Source: Pseudomonas fluorescens Q2-87 (GTDB lineage Bacteria > Pseudomonadota > Gammaproteobacteria > Pseudomonadales > Pseudomonadaceae). Taken from it: a stretch of 64,000 nucleotides of DNA. Below, piece after piece: positions 1 to 9,236 of the stretch. The first letter of the stretch is position 1. Each line of letters starts with the position of its first letter. The notes beneath the pieces are model-generated. The model saw nothing but the letters and a program-made list of their open reading frames with translations. It was not told the DNA's origin and searched no databases. The DNA is taken from positions 1,492,556 to 1,556,555 of the forward strand of contig NZ_CM001558.1 in NCBI RefSeq assembly GCF_000281895.1, read 5' to 3'. A program made the position numbers and the translations under genes.

Positions 1-3000
1 GCCGTGGACCTGGACGTTGGGCTCGGACGCGGCTGGAGCCATGCCCTGGCGCATCGCTTGGAGCTGGAGGACGAGCAGGTCATCTGGGTCGACCAGGAAA
101 ACCGCCGCACCCCGTTTCCACTGCCCGATACCCGGCGTCCGGCGATCCACAACAGCCTGGCCCGCGCCGCGATTTACTTAGGGACCGAGCCGGACGAACT
201 GATCATCGCCCAGCCCGGCGAGCAGGCACCTTTCCTACATTTTCGCGACGGTCGTCTGACCGCCCTCAGTGATCGCTACGACAACCGCCTGACGATCCAG
301 CGCAACCTCCACGGTGACATCAGCCGCCTCGACAACGGTGCCGGACGCGCCCTGCGGCTGCGTTACGAGCAGCGTCAGCTGATCGCCGTGGATTATCAAT
401 CCTTCCACCCAGCCGCCAGCCTGGATGAAGCCTGGCGTACCGAACAGACCCTGGCGTCCTACCGCTACGACGGACGTTCCCGACTGATCGAAGCGACCAA
501 CGCCGTCGGTGAAAGCGAGCGCTACGACTACGACGACCAGCACGTCATCCTCCAGCGACAACTGGCCGGCGGGGCCAGCTTCTACTGGGAATGGCAGGGC
601 GCCGGGCGGGCGGCTCGTTGCGTGCGGCACTGGGCCTCGTTCGCGCAGATGGACAGCCGCTACACCTGGGGCGAGGACGGTCGTGTCACGGTCCAGCACC
701 TCGACGGCAGCCAGCAAGTGTATGTCCACGACGACCGGGCGCGGCTGGTGCGCCAGGTCGAACCCGATGGCGGTGAGCACCTCAAGGCGTACGACGAACA
801 GGGCCGGTTGATTGCCGAGCAGGATCCGCTGGGCGCCGTCACCGAATACCGCTACGACGAAGTCGGGCGACTGGTGGCGCTGATTCCGCCCATTGATGAG
901 CCCACGTCCTACGAATACCGCAAGGGTTTCCTGCACAGCCGTTCACGCGGCAACGCCGTGTGGACCTACCGGCGCAACGCCCAGGGCGATGTGACCGCAA
1001 CCGTCGATCCTGATGGGCAACGTACCGCTTATGGCTACGACGCCCATGGGCAATTGCTGTTTATCCGTTACCCCGACGGCGGCGAACACCGCTTCATCAG
1101 GAATCGCCTGGGCCAGCTGACGGAAGAAATCCTGCCCGATGGCGGACGCTGGTGTTTTTCCTACGACGCCCTGGGACGGCTGCTGACCCGCCAGGACGAA
1201 CACGGCGCCCTTATCCATTACCGATGGGACGCGGTAGGGCGAATGCTTCAGGTGACCTTGCCGACCGGCGCGACCCGGGCCTGGAGCTACAACGCCTACG
1301 GCAAGGTCACCAGCGAGCGCGACGAACTGGGGCGCGTCACCCGTTACGAGTACGCCGACGACCTGCACCTGATCAGCCGCCGCCTCAACCCCGACGGCAC
1401 TGAGCTGAAGTATCGCTACGACTCGGCAAGGCTGTTGCTGACCGAGATCGAAAACGAATCCGGCGAAAAATACCGGCTGGACTACACGCCCAACGGTTTG
1501 ATCCGACAGCAGATCGGCTTCGACGGCCAACGCACCGCCTACGCCTATGACCTCAACGGCCATTTGCTGGAAAAAACCGAGCACGGCGAAGACGGTTCCC
1601 TGCGCGCCACGCACTACCAGCGCGACGCAACCGGGCGCCTGCTGCTCAAGACCCTGCCCGACGGCCAGGCGATCGAGTACCGCTACGACCGGCTCGGCCG
1701 GCTGGTGCATGTCGATGACGGCACGGACCATCCGCTGGCCTTCGAGTACGACGCCCAGGACCGACTGATCACCGAGCACCAGGGCTGGGGCACCCTGCGC
1801 TATGGCTACGACGCCTGCGGACGGCTCAACCACCTGCGCCTGCCGGACCACAGCAAGCTCGACTATCACCACGCCCGAGGCGGTGCGCTGACTGCCATCG
1901 ACCTGAACGGCGCACGGCTCACCGAGCACCAGATGCGCGGCGGTCGCGAACTGGAGCGCCAGCAGGGCCTGGTGCTCAGCCGGTACGACTACGACGAACA
2001 AGGCCGGCTCAAGGCCCAAACGGTGTGGCAGCACCAGGAGCAATTGTTCTGGCGCGATTATGCCTACAGCGCCAAGGGCAACCTTGAAACCCTTTCCGAC
2101 AACCGCAACCGCCGCAATTACCGGTACGACCCGCTGGATCGCCTGATCCGCATCGACTATTCCCACACCGAGCCGCCGGAACACTTCGCCCACGACCCGG
2201 CCGGCAACCTGCTGATACAGGATCGCCCCGGCCCGACCACCCTCAAGGGCAACCGTCTGTTGAGGGAGGGCGACCGCCACTACGACTACGACGCCTACGG
2301 CAATCTGGTCCGCGAGCGCCGCGGCACCGCCCCCAGCCTCGTCACCGAATACCGCTACGACAGCCAGCACCGGCTGATCGGCGTCACCACGGCGGACGGT
2401 CGCGAAACGTCCTACCGCTACGACGCCTTTGGCCGACGCATCAGCAAGACCGTGGACGACCTGACCACCGAATTTTTCTGGCAGGGCGACCAAGTCGTCG
2501 CCGAAAGCAGCCCATGCCACCACCGCAGCTACCTCTACGAACCCGGCACCTTCCGCCCGCTGGCCATGCTCGACGGCAAAGGCCTCAACGCCTGCCCGTT
2601 CTACTACCACCTCGACCACCTGGGTACGCCCCAGGAACTGACCAACTATGGTGGCCAGGTCGTCTGGTCGGCGCGCTACAACGGCTATGGAAAAACCACC
2701 GAACTGACTCATGGCGGCGGCGAACAACTCGAACAACCGCTGCGCTTCCAAGGCCAATACCTCGACCCGGAAAGCGGCCTGCACTACAACCGGCACCGCT
2801 ACTACAATCCCGAGACCGGCCGTTACTTGACGCCTGACCCGAGCAAGTTGGCGGGTGGGCTTAACGGGTATCGGTACACGGTGAACCCGACGGGGTGGGT
2901 GGATCCGTTGGGGTTGGTGGACTGCCCGGGGAAGGGCGGGTGTAAGCCGGCGGTTGGGGAGCAGGATCCGGCGGGTAAGGTTGGGGTGGATGAGGGGGAG

Positions 3001-3450
3001 CCGCGGCTTCCTAAACCAACCGCTGCTGAATTGGCCGAAAAAGAGGTCAGGCGTTTAGACAGGGAACAAGGTATGCACATGGTCGGTAAGCATAGCCCTG
3101 CGGTCCCTGATCAAGCGTGGATGCGACGAGCAATTGATGGAACAGACCCCATTACCGGCAAAACGCCTAAGAATAAACTAGGAAATCCAAGCTCAAGATT
3201 TTCCAGTTGGGAAATGCAGCTCAAAGCTTATAACCTTGCAGTTAATCGTAAGAAAAGTGGTCTCCCGCCATTTACGGGACGAGATCAGAGAAATAATCAT
3301 ATTGTCAGAATGGATCTGCCTGGGGCAGGTGAGGGTTACATTCCAAATAAGAAAGATCCAACGAAGCCAACGCTTGTAGCTATGGATCGGTTTGAAATGA
3401 AAATCGATCCGGATACAGAAATTCCATTTACGTTGTTTCCAATTAAATAG
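1..3450 (+). CDS. RHS-repeat polymorphic toxin, 3' part (5' end outside window)
   Basis: The reading frame is open from the first base, so the gene starts upstream. About 960 residues are tandem YD/RHS repeats (many copies of YRYDxxGR-like units), which in this family build a hollow shell enclosing the toxic tip. The conserved RHS core runs through GLHYNRHRYYNPETGRY and ends with the processing-type motif DPLGL near residue 972. After it the sequence changes: a Gly/Pro-rich linker, then about 130 residues (roughly 1015-1149) unlike the repeats, with HMVGKH and SSRF motifs. Base composition drops sharply from about base 3010 onwards, as expected for an exchangeable C-terminal toxin module. Such proteins usually act in contact-dependent competition, often delivered by type VI secretion, but no VgrG or PAAR gene is visible here. 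The toxin activity is not recognised with confidence; the His and SSRF pattern is reminiscent of RNase-like tips (inference). Confidence 0.93.
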   Translation, partial: AVDLDVGLGRGWSHALAHRLELEDEQVIWVDQENRRTPFPLPDTRRPAIHNSLARAAIYLGTEPDELIIAQPGEQAPFLHFRDGRLTALSDRYDNRLTIQRNLHGDISRLDNGAGRALRLRYEQRQLIAVDYQSFHPAASLDEAWRTEQTLASYRYDGRSRLIEATNAVGESERYDYDDQHVILQRQLAGGASFYWEWQGAGRAARCVRHWASFAQMDSRYTWGEDGRVTVQHLDGSQQVYVHDDRARLVRQVEPDGGEHLKAYDEQGRLIAEQDPLGAVTEYRYDEVGRLVALIPPIDEPTSYEYRKGFLHSRSRGNAVWTYRRNAQGDVTATVDPDGQRTAYGYDAHGQLLFIRYPDGGEHRFIRNRLGQLTEEILPDGGRWCFSYDALGRLLTRQDEHGALIHYRWDAVGRMLQVTLPTGATRAWSYNAYGKVTSERDELGRVTRYEYADDLHLISRRLNPDGTELKYRYDSARLLLTEIENESGEKYRLDYTPNGLIRQQIGFDGQRTAYAYDLNGHLLEKTEHGEDGSLRATHYQRDATGRLLLKTLPDGQAIEYRYDRLGRLVHVDDGTDHPLAFEYDAQDRLITEHQGWGTLRYGYDACGRLNHLRLPDHSKLDYHHARGGALTAIDLNGARLTEHQMRGGRELERQQGLVLSRYDYDEQGRLKAQTVWQHQEQLFWRDYAYSAKGNLETLSDNRNRRNYRYDPLDRLIRIDYSHTEPPEHFAHDPAGNLLIQDRPGPTTLKGNRLLREGDRHYDYDAYGNLVRERRGTAPSLVTEYRYDSQHRLIGVTTADGRETSYRYDAFGRRISKTVDDLTTEFFWQGDQVVAESSPCHHRSYLYEPGTFRPLAMLDGKGLNACPFYYHLDHLGTPQELTNYGGQVVWSARYNGYGKTTELTHGGGEQLEQPLRFQGQYLDPESGLHYNRHRYYNPETGRYLTPDPSKLAGGLNGYRYTVNPTGWVDPLGLVDCPGKGGCKPAVGEQDPAGKVGVDEGEPRLPKPTAAELAEKEVRRLDREQGMHMVGKHSPAVPDQAWMRRAIDGTDPITGKTPKNKLGNPSSRFSSWEMQLKAYNLAVNRKKSGLPPFTGRDQRNNHIVRMDLPGAGEGYIPNKKDPTKPTLVAMDRFEMKIDPDTEIPFTLFPIK

Positions 3451-3458
3451 GTGTGAAG

Positions 3459-3878
3459 ATGTTTATTGATCCTGGCACAGAGCTTCCATATGTACCTACA
3501 CCATCCTATTTTTTAGGTTGCTTCGATATATATGATAGGGAAGAAACATTGGGTGAGGAGCTGGAAAAATTTGACCCAAACAATGCAGCTGATAGGGAGG
3601 TGCTGATTACTAATTATGCCTTGAAAGGAAAACGATCCTATCGAGAAAAGTTCTTGCTTTATAAATGCTTAGAGGGCGCGATTTTGGATAAAAGTTATGA
3701 TTTTCAGGCTCTGCTTGAGCATGACTCTCAGGAGTGCTCATCGCTCCCCAACGGATGGGACACGATGGAGAATCCACGATTATTTTTTGAAGATATATAT
3801 AAATTTGCAAGTGAGGTATGGGCAGATGACCTTCATAAGGCTGAAGCTGAGGACCAATCTAATTGGTACTATATATAG
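3459..3878 (+). CDS. Probable immunity protein for the RHS toxin
   Basis: A 139-residue acidic, soluble protein with no signal peptide or membrane segment, starting 8 bases after the RHS stop. The ATG at 3459 is preceded by AGGTG at a suitable distance; an in-frame GTG lies 6 bases upstream. Low GC matches the toxin tip and contrasts with the RHS core, so tip and this gene probably travelled together. By position (immediately downstream of an RHS C-terminal module, same strand) it is the expected cognate immunity gene that neutralises the toxin in the producing cell. No family was recognised from the sequence itself, so the function rests on context. Confidence 0.75.
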   Translation: MFIDPGTELPYVPTPSYFLGCFDIYDREETLGEELEKFDPNNAADREVLITNYALKGKRSYREKFLLYKCLEGAILDKSYDFQALLEHDSQECSSLPNGWDTMENPRLFFEDIYKFASEVWADDLHKAEAEDQSNWYYI

Positions 3879-3951
3879 ACGCCCATTTCGCGTAAAAAAA
3901 TCTTACCATTTCCCATTACTTAACTAGCGAGGGTGCCAACGGAAAGCCCAC

Positions 3952-5739
3952 TCACATCGATAAACTCAACCCCACCACCGGCTCCCGCCCAACCAAACCA
4001 TCAACCAAATACACACTTCCCCCCAAAATCCCCTTGGCGTGATGCTTGGCCTGCGAAGCCAGTTCCGCCAACTGGCTCGCGTCCAGTTCCTCACACGCCT
4101 CCGAGCGTAAATGCACCACCCCAATCGACAACGACAACAACGCAAACTCCTGCCGAACCCCTTGCCGATTCAGCGCGGTAAAGCACCCAGCCTCCAGATG
4201 TTCAGGCCGGTAGAAGCGTCGGCAGTGGGTCTGGAAGTCGCTGAGCAACTGGTCCAGACGTTTGCGCCAGTCGTCCGGGCCGAGGACCAGGAGAAAATCG
4301 TCGCCGCCGATGTGGCCGACAAAGTCCCGGCTGGGGTCGATGCGTTCGTTCAGGCATTGGGCCAGGCACAGCAGGACTTCATCGCCGCGGCCATAGCCGT
4401 ATATATCGTTGAAGGGCTTGAAGCTGTCGATGTCCACATAGCAGATCACCGACTCCTGACGCTGTTGCAACAGGCGAGTCAGGCATTGCTGGATCGGTAC
4501 GTTGCCTGGCAGCAGGGTCAATGGGTTGGCGTAGCGGGCCTGTTGGATTTTCAGTTCGGTGATGAGTTTGAGCACGTCGATCACCCGGCCCAGGCCCAGG
4601 TAGATGCCGTTGAGGGTGATGATGAAGTCTTCTTCGATGCGCTGCCGCGCGCGGCTGGTAATCAGGCGGCTGACTTGTTGCAACGATTGGCTCAGTTCCA
4701 CCGCGAGGAAGTCATCGCTCATCAAGCGGCTGATGGGTTTGCGGGCAAACAGGTCGGTGGCGAAGGGCTTGAGCAAGGCGTCCGAGAGCGAATGGCGATG
4801 GACGATGCCGCAGGGCTGCTCGTGGTCATCCAGCACGGCCAGGGAGTTGAGGTTGGCTTGGCGCCGGAATGCCTCCAGCACGGTGGCCGTCGGCGTGTCG
4901 TGGGCCACGGCCGGCTGCTCGTTGAGCAACGCGCCGAGATCGTTGATCTCTTCGCTGAGCGACACCGCGCCATTGTCTTGCCTGGGCATCAGCGTCCTGG
5001 CATCCCTGGCCGGTTTTTCCTGGGGACGGGCGAGCAGATAGCCTTGGACCAGGTCGACGCCCATTTCCATCAGCACCGCCAGTTCTTCCGGCAGTTCGAT
5101 GCCCTCGGCGATCACTTGGGCCCGGGACGTGCGGGCGATTTTCAGGATCGAGCCGACGAACTCGCGCTTGAGGGCGTCCTGATGAATGCCGTCGATGAAA
5201 TGCCGGTCGATCTTCACATAATCGGGGCGCAGCTCGGACCACAGCCGCAGGCTTGAATAGCCTGCGCCCAGATCGTCCAGCGCAATGGAAAAACCCATGG
5301 CCCGGTAATGATGCAGAGCGGTTTGCAGGAGTTGAAAGTCATCGATGGGCGTCTGTTCGGTGAGTTCGATGACCACCTGGCTGGGCGGTATTCCGAAATC
5401 CTGCAACAGTTGCAACGTGCGCCCGGTCTGGTGCGCCGACTCCAACAGGGACTCGGGCGAGACGTTGAGAAACAGCTTGCCCGGCAGTTTTTGCTCATTG
5501 AAGCGCTGGCAGGCGCTGCGGCGACAGGCCAGTTCCAGTTCGCTGAGGCGGCCGGCCTGGCGGGCCACCGAAAGCAGGGCAATGGGGGAGTGCAGCGGGC
5601 TATTGGAAGGGCCGCGGGTCAGGGCTTCGTAACCGACGATACGCCGTTCCGAAAGGCAAATGATCGGCTGGAACAGACTGTGCAAACCGCTTTGAGCCAG
5701 GATTGAACTCAAGGCGCCCAGCTGTTCTGTCGTGGTCAT
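3952..5739 (-). CDS. EAL-CBS-GGDEF cyclic-di-GMP signalling protein
   Basis: 595 residues, cytoplasmic, no membrane segments. Domain order is EAL (about 15-250), a CBS pair (about 275-400) and GGDEF (about 430-590). The EAL domain looks catalytically complete: EAL at 38-40, NVSPE, ELTE, DDLGAGYSS, the KID lysine, AEGIE and QGYLLARP are all present, so c-di-GMP phosphodiesterase activity is likely. The GGDEF signature reads GGDDF (478-482), and no RxxD inhibitory site is found five residues before it, so cyclase activity is uncertain and feedback inhibition by that site is absent. CBS pairs usually bind adenine nucleotides, which could link c-di-GMP turnover to energy state (inference). It is a single-gene unit convergent with the RHS/immunity genes. 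No gene name assigned. Confidence 0.92.
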   Translation of the reverse strand: MTTTEQLGALSSILAQSGLHSLFQPIICLSERRIVGYEALTRGPSNSPLHSPIALLSVARQAGRLSELELACRRSACQRFNEQKLPGKLFLNVSPESLLESAHQTGRTLQLLQDFGIPPSQVVIELTEQTPIDDFQLLQTALHHYRAMGFSIALDDLGAGYSSLRLWSELRPDYVKIDRHFIDGIHQDALKREFVGSILKIARTSRAQVIAEGIELPEELAVLMEMGVDLVQGYLLARPQEKPARDARTLMPRQDNGAVSLSEEINDLGALLNEQPAVAHDTPTATVLEAFRRQANLNSLAVLDDHEQPCGIVHRHSLSDALLKPFATDLFARKPISRLMSDDFLAVELSQSLQQVSRLITSRARQRIEEDFIITLNGIYLGLGRVIDVLKLITELKIQQARYANPLTLLPGNVPIQQCLTRLLQQRQESVICYVDIDSFKPFNDIYGYGRGDEVLLCLAQCLNERIDPSRDFVGHIGGDDFLLVLGPDDWRKRLDQLLSDFQTHCRRFYRPEHLEAGCFTALNRQGVRQEFALLSLSIGVVHLRSEACEELDASQLAELASQAKHHAKGILGGSVYLVDGLVGREPVVGLSLSM

Positions 5740-5757
5740 GGCAATCTCTGGCGATAA

Positions 5758-5805
5758 AAAAGGACGGGGCGCGATCCCTTCAAGGGGAGGCGCCCGGTCC
5801 TGTAT
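5758..5805 (-). terminator. Rho-independent terminator after prc
   Basis: An imperfect inverted repeat with arms AGGAC-GGGGCGC and GCGCCC-GGTCCT, followed on the minus strand by a run of six T. It lies about 65 bases past the prc stop and just before the EAL-CBS-GGDEF gene, separating the two transcripts. Confidence 0.7.
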
Positions 5806-5870
5806 TTCACGACAGACTGATGTCAGTTTGATGACACTCCGACGAGCATCACTGTTAAATGGCCATCATC

Positions 5871-7949
5871 TTAGTGCTTGGCGACAGCCGTGTTGAGTTT
5901 CAGGTAATCCAGCAGGATTCGCCCGGTTTCGCTCAGGTAGGCATCGTCTTCCGGCTTGGTTTTCTCCGGTTCGGTGATCAGGTCTTCGTCCTCTTTCTTC
6001 AGCTCTTTGAGCGGCTCTTCGCCCTTGGCCTTGCGACGCAGGTTTTCCATGGCCAGTTGCTTGGCTTCGATGTCGGCATGTTGGGCGCGACGGTCGGTTT
6101 CGTTCAGGGAGACGGTTTTCTCCAGCATCAACTTCTGCGCCAGGGCCAGCTTGTCGCGGATGAAGACAAACTCCGCGTCTTGGGCCGTGCGGGAATCATG
6201 CTCGGACTTGAGCTGGGCCAGGAACGGCTTGAACGGGTCCACGGCCGGTTTGATCGCAGGGCGAATGGTGTCCCACGGCATGGCCTCGGGCAGTGCGCTT
6301 TCACCGATTTCCTTGGTGTCGATGATCGACGGGTAATCGATGTCAGGCAGTACGCCCTGGTGCTGGGTGCTCTGGCCGGAAACCCGGTAGAACTTCGCCA
6401 GGGTCAGTTTCAGTTCGCCATGGTTGAGCGGCTGGATCGTTTGCACGGTGCCTTTGCCGAAAGTCTGGCCGCCAATGATCAGGGCGCGGTGGTAGTCCTG
6501 CATGGCACCGGCGAAAATCTCCGAGGCCGACGCCGACAGGCGATTGACCAGCAGGGCCATCGGGCCTTTGTAGAATGCGCCTGGGTTTTCGTCTTCAAGC
6601 ACATCCACTCGGCCATCGGCGTTACGCACGAGCACGGTCGGGCCCTTGTCGATGAACAGGCTGGTCAGCTCGGTGGCTTCCTGCAGGGAGCCGCCGCCGT
6701 TGTTGCGCAAATCGATGACGACGCCGTCGACTTTCTCTTTCTGCAACTCGGTCAGCAGCTTCTTGACGTCGCGGGTGGTGCTCTTGTAATCCGGATCGCC
6801 GGCACGGAACGCCTTGAAGTCCAAGTAGAAGGCCGGGATCTCGATGATGCCGAGCTTGTAGTCCTTGCCGTCCTGCTTGAGGTTGAGGACCGATTTCTTG
6901 GCCGCCTGTTCTTCCAGCTTCACCGCTTCACGGGTGATGGACACGATCTTGCTGGTCTGGTCGTTCGGCGCATTGCTGGCCGGGATGACTTCCAGGCGCA
7001 CCACCGAGCCTTTCGGGCCACGGATCAGCTTGACCACTTCGTCCAGGCGCCAGCCGACCACGTCGACCATTTCCTTGTTGCCTTGGGCGACGCCGACGAT
7101 CTTGTCTGCCGGGCTGACCTGTTTGGTCTTGTCCGCAGGCCCTGCGGGAACCAGGCGCACGATCTTGACTTGATCGTTGTCGCTCTGCAGGACCGCGCCG
7201 ATGCCTTCCAGGGACAGGCTCATGTTGATGTCGAAGTTTTCCGCGTTATCCGGCGACAGATAATTGGTGTGCGGGTCGTAGGACATGGCGAAGGTGTTGA
7301 TGTACGCCTGGAAGACGTCTTCGGCGCGGGTCTGGTCCAAGCGGGCCAATTGATTCTTGTAGCGCTTGGTCAGGGTTTCCTGGATCTGCTTGGGATCCTT
7401 GCCGGCGATCTTCATGCGCAGCACTTCGTCCTTGACGCGTTTGCGCCACAGGTCATCGAGCTCGGCTGTGCTTTTGAGCCAAGGGGCGTCCTTGCGGTCC
7501 ACCAGCAAGGTTTCCTTGGCGTTGAAATCGATCTTGTCGACGCCTTTGTTCAGCTCGGCAAGGGCGTAGTCCAGACGCGCCTTCACGCGGTCCAGGTAGC
7601 GTTTGTAGATGATGAAGCCGGCGTTCAGGTCGCCGCTCTTGAGGAAGTCGTCGAACTGGGTTTTCCACTTGTCGAATTCGGCGATGTCGCTGGCCAGAAA
7701 GTAACTGCGCGACGGATCAAGCAGCTTCAAGTAGCTGTCGTAGATGATGACCGAACGTGCGTCATCGAGCGGCGGCTTGCTGTAGTGGTGGCGCTTGAGC
7801 AACTCAACGACGTTAAGGCTGGCAATCACCTCGTCGCGATCGGGCTGAAGCTTGTCCCAGCTGTTGGCTGCGAACGTATCGTTCGACAACGGTAACAGGC
7901 CGAGGCCAATGACTAGCGCGAGGGCGGTGCTGGGGAACAGGTGCTTCAT
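5871..7949 (-). CDS. prc: Carboxy-terminal processing protease Prc (Tsp), periplasmic
   Basis: 692 residues from the ATG at 7949, which begins directly with a signal peptide (MKHLFPSTALALVIGLGL, cleavage probably after TFA). An in-frame ATG at 7982 would add 11 residues and is an equally possible start. Order: N-terminal helical domain, PDZ domain (about 235-320), S41 serine-lysine protease core with SASASEIFAGA (nucleophile Ser) and FGKGTVQ (general-base Lys), and the Prc-specific C-terminal region. It is soluble in the periplasm and degrades proteins with non-polar C-termini. In P. aeruginosa the orthologue (AlgO) helps degrade MucA and so influences alginate production. Gene order from here to the patatin gene agrees with my memory of that region in P. 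aeruginosa. It is divergent from the quinone oxidoreductase gene. Confidence 0.95.
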   Translation of the reverse strand: MKHLFPSTALALVIGLGLLPLSNDTFAANSWDKLQPDRDEVIASLNVVELLKRHHYSKPPLDDARSVIIYDSYLKLLDPSRSYFLASDIAEFDKWKTQFDDFLKSGDLNAGFIIYKRYLDRVKARLDYALAELNKGVDKIDFNAKETLLVDRKDAPWLKSTAELDDLWRKRVKDEVLRMKIAGKDPKQIQETLTKRYKNQLARLDQTRAEDVFQAYINTFAMSYDPHTNYLSPDNAENFDINMSLSLEGIGAVLQSDNDQVKIVRLVPAGPADKTKQVSPADKIVGVAQGNKEMVDVVGWRLDEVVKLIRGPKGSVVRLEVIPASNAPNDQTSKIVSITREAVKLEEQAAKKSVLNLKQDGKDYKLGIIEIPAFYLDFKAFRAGDPDYKSTTRDVKKLLTELQKEKVDGVVIDLRNNGGGSLQEATELTSLFIDKGPTVLVRNADGRVDVLEDENPGAFYKGPMALLVNRLSASASEIFAGAMQDYHRALIIGGQTFGKGTVQTIQPLNHGELKLTLAKFYRVSGQSTQHQGVLPDIDYPSIIDTKEIGESALPEAMPWDTIRPAIKPAVDPFKPFLAQLKSEHDSRTAQDAEFVFIRDKLALAQKLMLEKTVSLNETDRRAQHADIEAKQLAMENLRRKAKGEEPLKELKKEDEDLITEPEKTKPEDDAYLSETGRILLDYLKLNTAVAKH

Positions 7950-8089
7950 GCTGATTCGACGCAGGGACAATTGATAACGCATATTAGGCCGTCTTTGAAG
8001 TCGCCGGTTCCATGTGGCCCGGGCGCATAATGCAAGAAAGCCCGGCGTTAACAGCAGCGGGCCCAGTCGAGACTCACTATGGAGGCACC

Positions 8090-9052
8090 GTGAAAGCATT
8101 GCAAGGCGTTGAAGGCCAAGTGGTATGGGCAGATGAGCCAAGTCCTGCATGTGATGCAGGGCAAGTTCGTATTCGCGTGGCGGCGGCCGGCCTGAATCGG
8201 GCCGATTTGTTGCAAAAAGCCGGGCTTTATCCACCGCCTCCCGGAGCCAGCCAGGTGTTGGGGCTGGAGTGTTCCGGGGTGATTAGCGAGGTCGGGCCGG
8301 GGTCTTCCTGGCAGATCGGCGACCGTGTTTGTGCGTTGCTGGCCGGCGGGGGGATGGCCGAAGAAGTGGTGGTCGATGGCCGGCATGTCTTGCCGGTACC
8401 GGAGGGGCTTTCCCTGGCCGAAGCCGCCGCCCTGCCGGAGGTTTACAGCACCGCATGGTTGAATCTGTTTCAGCTTGCAGGGCTCAAGCCGGGTGAAAAA
8501 GTGCTGCTGCACGCCGGCGCCAGTGGCGTTGGCTCGGCCGCTATCCAACTGTGCAAGGCGTTTGGCAGCCCTTGCTGGGTGAGTGTCGGATCGGCTGAGC
8601 GCCTGGCCTATTGCGAAGCTTTGGGTGCCCAGGGCGGCGTGGTACGCACCGACGATATGGAAAGCCTGAACGACCTCGGCCCTTTCGACGTGATCCTCGA
8701 TCCGGTGGGCGCCAACTACGCGAAACTCAACGTGAAACTTTTGTCAGTTGACGGGCGCTGGGTGCTTATTGGGCTGATGGGCGGCCGCGAGGCCCAACTG
8801 GACCTGGCGCAGGTCCTGGCCAAGCGTGTGCAGTTGCTGGGGTCAACCTTGCGCAGCCGCGACGATCAGTTCAAGGCGGATCTGTTCAGCGATCTGAGCC
8901 AGCAGGTCTGGCCGCTGTTCTCCGAAGGGCGCCTGAGCCCGCAACTGGCCAAGACCTTCCTCATCAAGGACGCCGAAGCGGCGTTTGCGCAATTGGCGAC
9001 CAACAAGGTATCGGGGAAATTGGTGCTGCTGATTGATGAAAGCCTGAGTTAG
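8090..9052 (+). CDS. NAD(P)H-quinone oxidoreductase, PIG3/zeta-crystallin type
   Basis: 320 residues from a GTG at 8090 with a very good ribosome site, GGAGG at 8081-8085. Medium-chain dehydrogenase/reductase fold. The N-terminus carries AAAGLNRADLLQKAGLYPPPPGAS, typical of the TP53I3/PIG3 subfamily, and the cofactor site is in LLHAGASGVGSAAIQL. Zinc-binding residues of alcohol dehydrogenases are not apparent, which fits quinone reduction with NADPH in the cytoplasm. It is transcribed divergently from prc, and its upstream region overlaps the prc leader. The exact physiological substrate is unknown. Confidence 0.9.
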   Translation: MKALQGVEGQVVWADEPSPACDAGQVRIRVAAAGLNRADLLQKAGLYPPPPGASQVLGLECSGVISEVGPGSSWQIGDRVCALLAGGGMAEEVVVDGRHVLPVPEGLSLAEAAALPEVYSTAWLNLFQLAGLKPGEKVLLHAGASGVGSAAIQLCKAFGSPCWVSVGSAERLAYCEALGAQGGVVRTDDMESLNDLGPFDVILDPVGANYAKLNVKLLSVDGRWVLIGLMGGREAQLDLAQVLAKRVQLLGSTLRSRDDQFKADLFSDLSQQVWPLFSEGRLSPQLAKTFLIKDAEAAFAQLATNKVSGKLVLLIDESLS

Positions 9053-9089
9053 TTCACAGGCCCTAGCGCATCGACTGACACGCCACCTT

Positions 9090-9215
9090 CCCCGTGGCGA
9101 GGGAGCTTGCTCCCGCTGGGTGGCGCAGCCGCCCCAATGGTCTGGCTGACAACCCCCGTCGCCTGATTTACGACTGCTGCGCAGCCGAGCGGGAGCAAGC
9201 TCCCTCGCCACGGGG
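9090..9215. repeat. REP pair, GAGGGAGCTTGCTCCC type
   Basis: Two inverted copies of the element GTGGCGAGGGAGCTTGCTCC with its CGCAGC extension, about 60 bases apart, lying between the convergent oxidoreductase and HAD genes. The same type recurs at 15961, 26990, 41592, 52090, 55148 and 59021. Confidence 0.9.
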
Positions 9216-9236
9216 GGCTTCGGGCTGCCCAGTGTT

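Noticed and set aside
943..2796. 617-codon open frame on the minus strand
   Set aside because: It lies wholly antisense to RHS repeats in very GC-rich DNA; the translation is low-complexity Val/Ala-rich with no motif.
4111..5256. 381-codon plus-strand frame
   Set aside because: Antisense to the EAL-CBS-GGDEF gene; Gln/Val-rich composition is typical of shadow frames.
5859..7895. 678-codon plus-strand frame
   Set aside because: Exact antisense shadow of prc, whose signal peptide, PDZ and protease motifs are unmistakable.
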